Positions 59,513-64,000 of a DNA stretch of 64,000 nt are shown in pieces. The notes under the pieces were generated by a model. It worked only from the letters and a program-made list of their open reading frames with translations, was not told where the DNA came from and made no database searches. A program made the position numbers and the translations under genes. The stretch is from Elusimicrobiota bacterium. GTDB lineage: Bacteria > Elusimicrobiota > Elusimicrobia > JACQPE01. Positions within the stretch are counted from its first letter, which is position 1, and every line of letters begins with the position of its first letter. The stretch spans positions 1 to 64,000 of the forward strand of contig JACPAN010000011.1 of NCBI GenBank assembly GCA_016180815.1, in the 5' to 3' direction.

Positions 59513-59733
59513 AGAAATTATTTTTTTTCGTTTTGCTTTGTTGCCCCATGCTGAGCGAGGCCTGCGCCGTTTGTTTCGGCGCAACCGGCAATGAGCATAT
59601 CGGACGGGCCTTTACCTGGGGGATTGCGATCATGCTGGGGTTCACTTTCGTTATTTTGGGCGGTTTCGCCTTGGCCATATACAATATCGAAAAACGCCGC
59701 CGTCTCGTTGACGCGGAGGTCTCGAAAGCTTGA
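59509..59733 (+). CDS. Small membrane protein with an exported CxxC motif
   Basis: The 74-residue product has a signal-like N-terminus (KKLFFFVLLCCPMLSEA) followed at once by CAVCFGATGNEHIGRAFTWG, then a membrane helix (IAIMLGFTFVILGGFALAIYN) and a basic tail. The CxxC would lie in the periplasm next to the membrane. I do not recognise the family by name. Its operon position and a CxxC pair suggest copper or redox handling during oxidase assembly. It overlaps the end of the previous gene by four bases. Confidence 0.65.
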   Translation: MKKLFFFVLLCCPMLSEACAVCFGATGNEHIGRAFTWGIAIMLGFTFVILGGFALAIYNIEKRRRLVDAEVSKA

Positions 59734-59734
59734 G

Positions 59735-60421
59735 ATGAACAGGCATTTATTGTTGATGCTTCCGGTTTTATTCGTTCTGGCTTCTTGCCAACGGGCGCGG
59801 ACTCCGGTTGAGCGCGGCCGCGCGGTTTTCAACGGGTTCGGCTGCTCCAGTTGCCACCGCATCGGCAATCAAGGCGGCGTGCTGGGTCCTGACTTGACGT
59901 TTATCGGTTTCAGGAAAAGCAAGGAGTGGCTCGGCTTGTGGCTTAAGAATCCCCACGGCTGGAAAAACAATACGCTGATGCCCAATTTCAATTTGGCGGA
60001 GGGCACGAGGAATGATTTAGTCGAGTATTTGGCGGCGCTTCGCGGCCAGGATTTCGACGGCCATCGTCCTTGGGATGCCGAGCATCTGGCGGAAAATCCT
60101 ATCGAGCGCGGCAAAGTGATTTTCGCGCGCGCCGGCTGCGTGGGTTGCCATGGCGTGGGCGGGGTGGGCGGTTATCCCAACAACAATGTCGTCGGCGGGC
60201 AAATTCCGGCTTTGATTTTCGTTGCCGATGGTTATTCCAAGGATGAACTGAAGGAGCGCATCAGGGAAGGCAAAGTTTCGGACAAGGAAAATCCCAAATT
60301 GTCCGCTCCGATGATCGAAATGCCGAAGTGGGGGGAAGTTTTAGAGGAACATGAAATGGATGCCTTGGTCGAGTATTTGTATTCGATTCGCCCGGCCAAG
60401 GCAGCCGGAGAAGAGTGGTAG
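59735..60421 (+). CDS. Dihaem cytochrome c lipoprotein
   Basis: The 228-residue protein has a lipoprotein signal (LPVLFVLASC, lipobox LASC, with the lipidated Cys at about 18). It has two c-type haem motifs: CSSCH in the first half and CVGCH in the second. Likely axial methionines are in NTLMPNFNL and MIEMPKWGEV. It probably carries electrons from the quinol-oxidising complex to the CuA centre. The start at ATG 59735 follows the previous stop by one base. Its end overlaps the GTG start of ctaA. Confidence 0.88.
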   Translation: MNRHLLLMLPVLFVLASCQRARTPVERGRAVFNGFGCSSCHRIGNQGGVLGPDLTFIGFRKSKEWLGLWLKNPHGWKNNTLMPNFNLAEGTRNDLVEYLAALRGQDFDGHRPWDAEHLAENPIERGKVIFARAGCVGCHGVGGVGGYPNNNVVGGQIPALIFVADGYSKDELKERIREGKVSDKENPKLSAPMIEMPKWGEVLEEHEMDALVEYLYSIRPAKAAGEEW

Positions 60422-61356
60422 AACGAGATCGAGCCCGTTGGCTTCATCGTTACAGTATTTTTGTAGCCGTTGCTTGCTTTATCCTTGTCATCGCCGGCGG
60501 CCTTGTGACCAGCACGGGTTCCGGTTTGGCCGTCCCTGATTGGCCTCTTTCCTACGGCCGGTTCTTTCCACCCATGGAAGGCGGAGTTTTTTATGAGCAC
60601 GGGCACCGCTTGGTGGCTGCGAGCGTGGGTTTCCTAACCGCGATTCTTGCGTTTTGGCTTTGGTTTGGGCAGGAAAAGAGATTCATGAAAGTTTTGGGTG
60701 TTGTCGCCTTGGGGATGGTCATTTCCCAGGCTGTTTTGGGCGGTTTGACGGTTCTTTATAAGCTGCCGGTCCCCGTGTCCGTTGGCCATGCGCTGATGGG
60801 CCAGGTATTTTTTTCTTTATTGACCGTCATCGCCGCTTTAACAAAAAATAGTGACAGACACCATTGTCCCCTTTTTTATGATCAGTGGTTGCGTTTTTTG
60901 TCTTTGACATCCGTGGGCGTTGTTGTTGTTCAGCTTTTTCTCGGCGCTTTGATGCGCCACGCAGGAGCCGGTTTGGCCATTCCCGACTTTCCTTTGGCCT
61001 TCGGGCAAGTCATCCCGCCGCTTCATGACTCGTTGGTCCGTTTGCATTTCAGCCATCGTATCGGGGCGATGATTGTTTCCTGTGTTTTGGGCGCCACGAT
61101 TCTCTATGGACTGCGCCGTTTTCGCGGCGATTCATCGATTCGGGGCGCGGTCCTTCGTTTGGCTGTTTTGCTATGCGTTCAAGTCATATTGGGAGCCTGC
61201 ACGATTTGGTCGGCCAAGGCCACGGTCATGGCCACCGCGCATGTGGCCGTGGGCGCGCTTATTTTGGCTCAGAGCATTGTTCTGACATTATCGGCTTTTC
61301 GGGATGCGCGCTCCCAATCCCAAGCTTTTCCATTGACGTTGCAGGCGGTTTCATAA
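60415..61356 (+). CDS. ctaA: Haem A synthase (CtaA/COX15) carrying an in-frame repeat insertion
   Basis: CtaA oxidises the methyl group of haem O to make haem A. The 313-residue membrane protein has two related four-helix halves. GLVTSTGSGLAVPDWPLSYG and YEHGHRLVAA come from the first half, and GALMRHAGAGLAIPDFPLAFG and FSHRIGAMIV from the second, with the haem-ligand histidines in EHGHR and FSHR. The start is GTG 60415. The 31-base repeat (60846-60876) lies inside the loop joining the two halves and is translated as KNSDRHHCPLF without breaking the frame. Confidence 0.9.
   Translation: MVERDRARWLHRYSIFVAVACFILVIAGGLVTSTGSGLAVPDWPLSYGRFFPPMEGGVFYEHGHRLVAASVGFLTAILAFWLWFGQEKRFMKVLGVVALGMVISQAVLGGLTVLYKLPVPVSVGHALMGQVFFSLLTVIAALTKNSDRHHCPLFYDQWLRFLSLTSVGVVVVQLFLGALMRHAGAGLAIPDFPLAFGQVIPPLHDSLVRLHFSHRIGAMIVSCVLGATILYGLRRFRGDSSIRGAVLRLAVLLCVQVILGACTIWSAKATVMATAHVAVGALILAQSIVLTLSAFRDARSQSQAFPLTLQAVS
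60846..60876. repeat. 31-base interspersed repeat, copy 2 (inside ctaA)
   Basis: AAATAGTGACAGAC, then A, then CCATTGTCCCCTTTTT differs from the copy at 55187-55217 by one base. Here it is read in frame within ctaA, in the linker between membrane halves, where extra residues are tolerated. In this frame the TAG and TGA triplets are out of phase. Confidence 0.7.
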
Positions 61357-62285
61357 TGGCCGCCGCCGCTCAAGAACAGCAACTAGCGCCCGCTCAAGAG
61401 TTGATTCGTCCCGGCCTTTCCACCGTTGTTTCGAGGCTGGCCGATTATGGCGAGTTGATCAGGCCCAGGCTTAATTTTTTGGTTGTGCTGACCACCTTGA
61501 TCGGCTTTCAATTCGGCCTAGAAGGTGAAATGCCTTTCTTGGGGCTCATCCATCTTTTGTTGGCGACCGCGCTTCTAGCCGGAGGCTCCAGCGCTTTAAA
61601 TCAGTTGATCGAACAAGACACCGACGCCCGGATGCGCAGGACTCAAGGCCGCCCTATTCCGGCCGGGCGATTAAATTCGGAGCAGGCGTTTGTGTTCGGC
61701 ATGACCTTGTCCGTCACCGGTTTTGCCTGCCTTGTTTTAGCCAGCAATTGGCTGACCGCGGCTTTAGGGGCCTTGACCTGGTCCAGCTATTTGCTGGCTT
61801 ACACGCCGCTTAAAAAACGAACCCCCTGGGCTTTGTACATCGGGGCCGTGCCGGGCGCGCTGCCGCCGGTGATGGGTTGGACCGCGGCTCAGGGGCATTT
61901 GGGCTTGGGCGCCGTTTTTTTGTTCACGATTTTATTTTTCTGGCAAATTCCTCATTTTTTGGCCATCGCTCTGATGCACCGCGAAGATTACGGGCGCGCT
62001 GGGCTGCCGTTATTTCCGTTGATCGATCCCAATTTAAAGCGCACCGGGCGTCATATTGTTTTTGCGACACTGGCGCTTTTCGGCGTCAGCGCAGCGGTTG
62101 CTTTCTGCGGTTTAGCCGGCGCAAGCTACTTGTCGGCTGCGTTGATTTTGGGCGTTGTCTTCGGCGCGCTGGCCATCGCCTGCGCGCGAGAGAAAACAAC
62201 GCTTTATGCCAGGTATCTTTTTCTTTTTTCCATCGTTTATTTGCCGGTTCTTTTGGCTCTATTGGCTTTTGATAAAAACGTTTAA
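61356..62285 (+). CDS. ctaB: Protohaem IX farnesyltransferase (haem O synthase)
   Basis: The 309-residue UbiA-family prenyltransferase adds a farnesyl group to haem B. The active-site motif NQLIEQDTDARMRRTQGRPI holds the aspartates for diphosphate and magnesium, and LLAYTPLKKRTPW, GALPPVMGW and WQIPHFLAIALMHREDYGRAG are family landmarks. ATG 61356 overlaps the ctaA stop codon, so the two haem A genes are coupled. The N-terminal 35 residues are extra and hydrophilic. Confidence 0.94.
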   Translation: MAAAAQEQQLAPAQELIRPGLSTVVSRLADYGELIRPRLNFLVVLTTLIGFQFGLEGEMPFLGLIHLLLATALLAGGSSALNQLIEQDTDARMRRTQGRPIPAGRLNSEQAFVFGMTLSVTGFACLVLASNWLTAALGALTWSSYLLAYTPLKKRTPWALYIGAVPGALPPVMGWTAAQGHLGLGAVFLFTILFFWQIPHFLAIALMHREDYGRAGLPLFPLIDPNLKRTGRHIVFATLALFGVSAAVAFCGLAGASYLSAALILGVVFGALAIACAREKTTLYARYLFLFSIVYLPVLLALLAFDKNV

Positions 62286-62316
62286 ACCGGCGGCAGCTGT
62301 TGGAATTCGGCGTCAA

Positions 62317-63267
62317 ATGAATAATGTTGTATCGGACACAACCGTGGATATTCACAATCTCGGTTTCGTTTATCCCTTGGCCAAGGGTTTTGCTTTGGAT
62401 GGATTCAGTCTTAAGGTTAATCGGGGGGAAATCGTAGGGGTCTTGGGACCCAACGGCAGCGGCAAAACGACTTTGTTTCGGTTATTGTCCACTTCATTGG
62501 CGCCGCAGAGAGGGGATGCCCGCATGTCGGGATTTGATTTACGCAACAAGTGCCGGGAACTTCGTTTGAAATTGGGCGTGGTGTTTCAGCGCCCAGCGCT
62601 CGATCAAAAATTGACGGTCATTGAAAATCTTTTGATCCAGGGTAATCTTTACGGGCTTTCCGGCCCTCTGCTTCAACACCGGGTTAAAGAGGCCTTGGCG
62701 CGCTTCGGGTTGGAGGGCCGGGGGAACGACAGGGTCGGCATTCTTTCCGGGGGGTTGGCGAGGAGGGTGGAACTTGCCAAAAGTTTGCTGCATGAGCCTG
62801 AAATTTTAATCATGGATGAGCCTTCAACGGGGCTTGACCCCGGCGCGCGCCTTGAGCTTTGGCGCTGCTTGAAGGAACTCTCCCGGGAGCGCAAAACCAC
62901 GATTCTGTTGACCACGCATTTGATTGATGAGGCTGAGCGCTGCGACCGCGTGGGCTTGATCGACGGCGGCCGCCTGGTGGTTTTAGGCGCGCCCGGGGAG
63001 TTAAAAAGCGCCGTCGGCGGCGATGTTTTAAAAATTGAGTCTGATTTAGCCCAGGAGCTTTGCGGGGAAATCAAAAAGCGTTTTGCGGGCGAACCTCGCG
63101 TTATCGACGGCGACGTTTATTTGGAGCGTGAACGGGCGCATGAGTTCATCCCTGCGTTGATGGGGGCCTTGGGATCGATGATTCGATCCGTGGCTTTTTC
63201 CAGGCCTACTCTCGAGGATGTGTTCATGCATTACACCGGGCGCCGGTTGACGGCGGACCAGGGATGA
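62317..63267 (+). CDS. ABC transporter ATP-binding protein (ABC-2 exporter type)
   Basis: The 316-residue ATPase has Walker A GPNGSGKTT, Q-loop VFQRPALD, signature LSGGLARRVEL, Walker B ILIMDEP and the switch histidine in TTHLIDEAE. The C-terminal extension (about 230-316) is typical of drug/antibiotic exporters of the DrrA/CcmA-like group. ATG 62317 was chosen over earlier in-frame codons inside ctaB. The permease gene overlaps its stop. Its place after ctaA-ctaB recalls oxidase-linked ABC genes, but the substrate is unknown. Confidence 0.88.
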   Translation: MNNVVSDTTVDIHNLGFVYPLAKGFALDGFSLKVNRGEIVGVLGPNGSGKTTLFRLLSTSLAPQRGDARMSGFDLRNKCRELRLKLGVVFQRPALDQKLTVIENLLIQGNLYGLSGPLLQHRVKEALARFGLEGRGNDRVGILSGGLARRVELAKSLLHEPEILIMDEPSTGLDPGARLELWRCLKELSRERKTTILLTTHLIDEAERCDRVGLIDGGRLVVLGAPGELKSAVGGDVLKIESDLAQELCGEIKKRFAGEPRVIDGDVYLERERAHEFIPALMGALGSMIRSVAFSRPTLEDVFMHYTGRRLTADQG

Positions 63268-64000
63268 AAGCGGCGTTTTTTCTGGCGGCGGGGGCCTTAT
63301 GGCGGCGCGAGCTTTTGCGTTTTTATCGCGACAAAAGTCGGGTGATCGGCGCTTTAGTCCCGCCGTTTCTATTTTGGTTTTTAATCGGTTCGGGTTTGAA
63401 TAAATCCTTCCGCTTGCCCGGAGCCGCTGATTCCGTCGATTACCTCGAGTATTTTTTTCCGGGAACCGTGGTTTTGATCCTGCTGTTCACCGCGATTTTT
63501 TCCACGATTTCCATTATTGAGGACCGGCGTGAGGGTTTTCTTCAGTCCGTACTCATCGCGCCCGTGCCTCGCTCCGCGATCGCCTTGGGCAAGATTTTGG
63601 GCTCCACCACCTTGGCCCTCCTGCAGGCGTTGCCTTTTTTGCTGTTGGCGCCTGTTATGGGTTTTAACTTAAGCGCCGAGGCGTTTTGGTGGGGATTGAC
63701 GGCTTTGATTTTGGTGGCCTTGGGCCTCTCAAGCCTGGGTTTCTGCCTGGCTTGGATGATGGAATCCACCCAGGGTTTTCACGCGATCATGAATCTCTTT
63801 TTGATTCCCCTGTGGCTTCTTTCGGGAGCCTTGTTCCCAGCCTCAGGAGCTTCACCTTGGGTCGCTTTGGTGATGAAATTAAACCCGGTGACTTACGGCG
63901 TTGCGGCTCTTCAACAGACTTTGCTTGATCCATCAACCTTAGGTTCCTTGCCCTCGTTGGGAACATGCCTGGCGTCGATCTCATTGTTTAATTTGGCCGT
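63264..64000 (+). CDS. ABC-2 type permease (3'-truncated by the window)
   Basis: From ATG 63264, overlapping the ATPase stop codon, the frame stays open to the window end (about 245 codons visible). The product has a cytoplasmic N-terminus (WRRELLRFYRDKSRVIGALVPP), then hydrophobic segments with YLEYFFPGTVVLILLFTAIF, EDRREGFLQSVLIAPVPR and SGALFPASGASPWV. These match the ABC-2 permease pattern with the EDR-x-x-G-x-x-x-x-x-x-x-x-P coupling helix. It forms the membrane part of the exporter with the upstream ATPase. Confidence 0.88.
   Translation, partial: MKAAFFLAAGALWRRELLRFYRDKSRVIGALVPPFLFWFLIGSGLNKSFRLPGAADSVDYLEYFFPGTVVLILLFTAIFSTISIIEDRREGFLQSVLIAPVPRSAIALGKILGSTTLALLQALPFLLLAPVMGFNLSAEAFWWGLTALILVALGLSSLGFCLAWMMESTQGFHAIMNLFLIPLWLLSGALFPASGASPWVALVMKLNPVTYGVAALQQTLLDPSTLGSLPSLGTCLASISLFNLA

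Overview
The window is about 64 kb of bacterial chromosome with moderate GC content, densely packed, and almost entirely coded on the + strand. No gap between genes exceeds 300 bases, and I see no rRNA, tRNA, CRISPR array or intact insertion sequence. The organism is Gram-negative: it has lipid A acylation, heptose phosphatase and O-antigen ligase genes, lipoproteins and periplasmic enzymes. It respires oxygen through an A-type haem-copper oxidase with Sco, haem A synthase and haem O synthase. A 59-residue histone-fold protein of the Bdellovibrio type, an 11-subunit complex I and the gene orders point to a deep, little-studied Gram-negative lineage. Elusimicrobiota or Bdellovibrionota are plausible, but this is inference and the sequence alone does not settle it.

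Region 1 (1-5.5 kb): envelope polysaccharide and lipid A genes. These are a glycosyltransferase tail, a visibly damaged lpxK, an LpxL-type acyltransferase, an O-antigen ligase-like membrane protein, a GmhB-type phosphatase, an isoprenylcysteine-methyltransferase-like membrane enzyme and a DUF3108 periplasmic protein. Region 2 (5.5-24.8 kb): energy metabolism. The bacterial histone gene is followed by a MidA/NDUFAF7-type methyltransferase directly upstream of nuoABCDHIJKLMN. That operon has no nuoEFG. Downstream come a nucleotide-sugar epimerase, a glutaryl-CoA-type acyl-CoA dehydrogenase, a two-subunit 2-oxoacid:ferredoxin oxidoreductase, a PfkB kinase and a GlcD-type flavoprotein. Together these suggest a ferredoxin-fed complex I.

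Region 3 (24.9-42.5 kb): tatA and the core cluster rpsB-tsf-pyrH-frr / uppS-cdsA-dxr-rseP-proS. The cluster is split between frr and uppS by a 6.5-kb accessory island. The island holds an AT-rich HNH protein, two toxin-antitoxin pairs (BrnT/BrnA-like and HigB/HigA-like), a class II Fic protein with its own palindromic operators, a structured RNA leader or small RNA, a secreted orphan protein, two single-domain PAS proteins and a secreted nuclease. A HEAT/TPR pair sits between uppS and cdsA.

Region 4 (42.6-50.1 kb): a 2201-residue secreted protein ending in a PIN-like nuclease domain. It is preceded by a kinase-like module and a segment resembling lanthipeptide-synthetase/phosphothreonine lyases. 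Next to it is a small secreted M48-like metallopeptidase. This block lies immediately after proS, and a decayed copy of the last codons of proS sits at its far side, which suggests insertion or duplication at the proS 3' end. This is the best candidate for an undescribed system in the window.

Region 5 (50.1-64 kb): a short-chain dehydrogenase, nadC, two peptidases (PepP and M3), then sco-coxBAC-subunit IV, two tiny membrane proteins, a dihaem cytochrome c lipoprotein, ctaA, ctaB, and an ABC exporter whose permease gene runs off the window. A 31-base repeat occurs twice here, once inside the ctaA reading frame.
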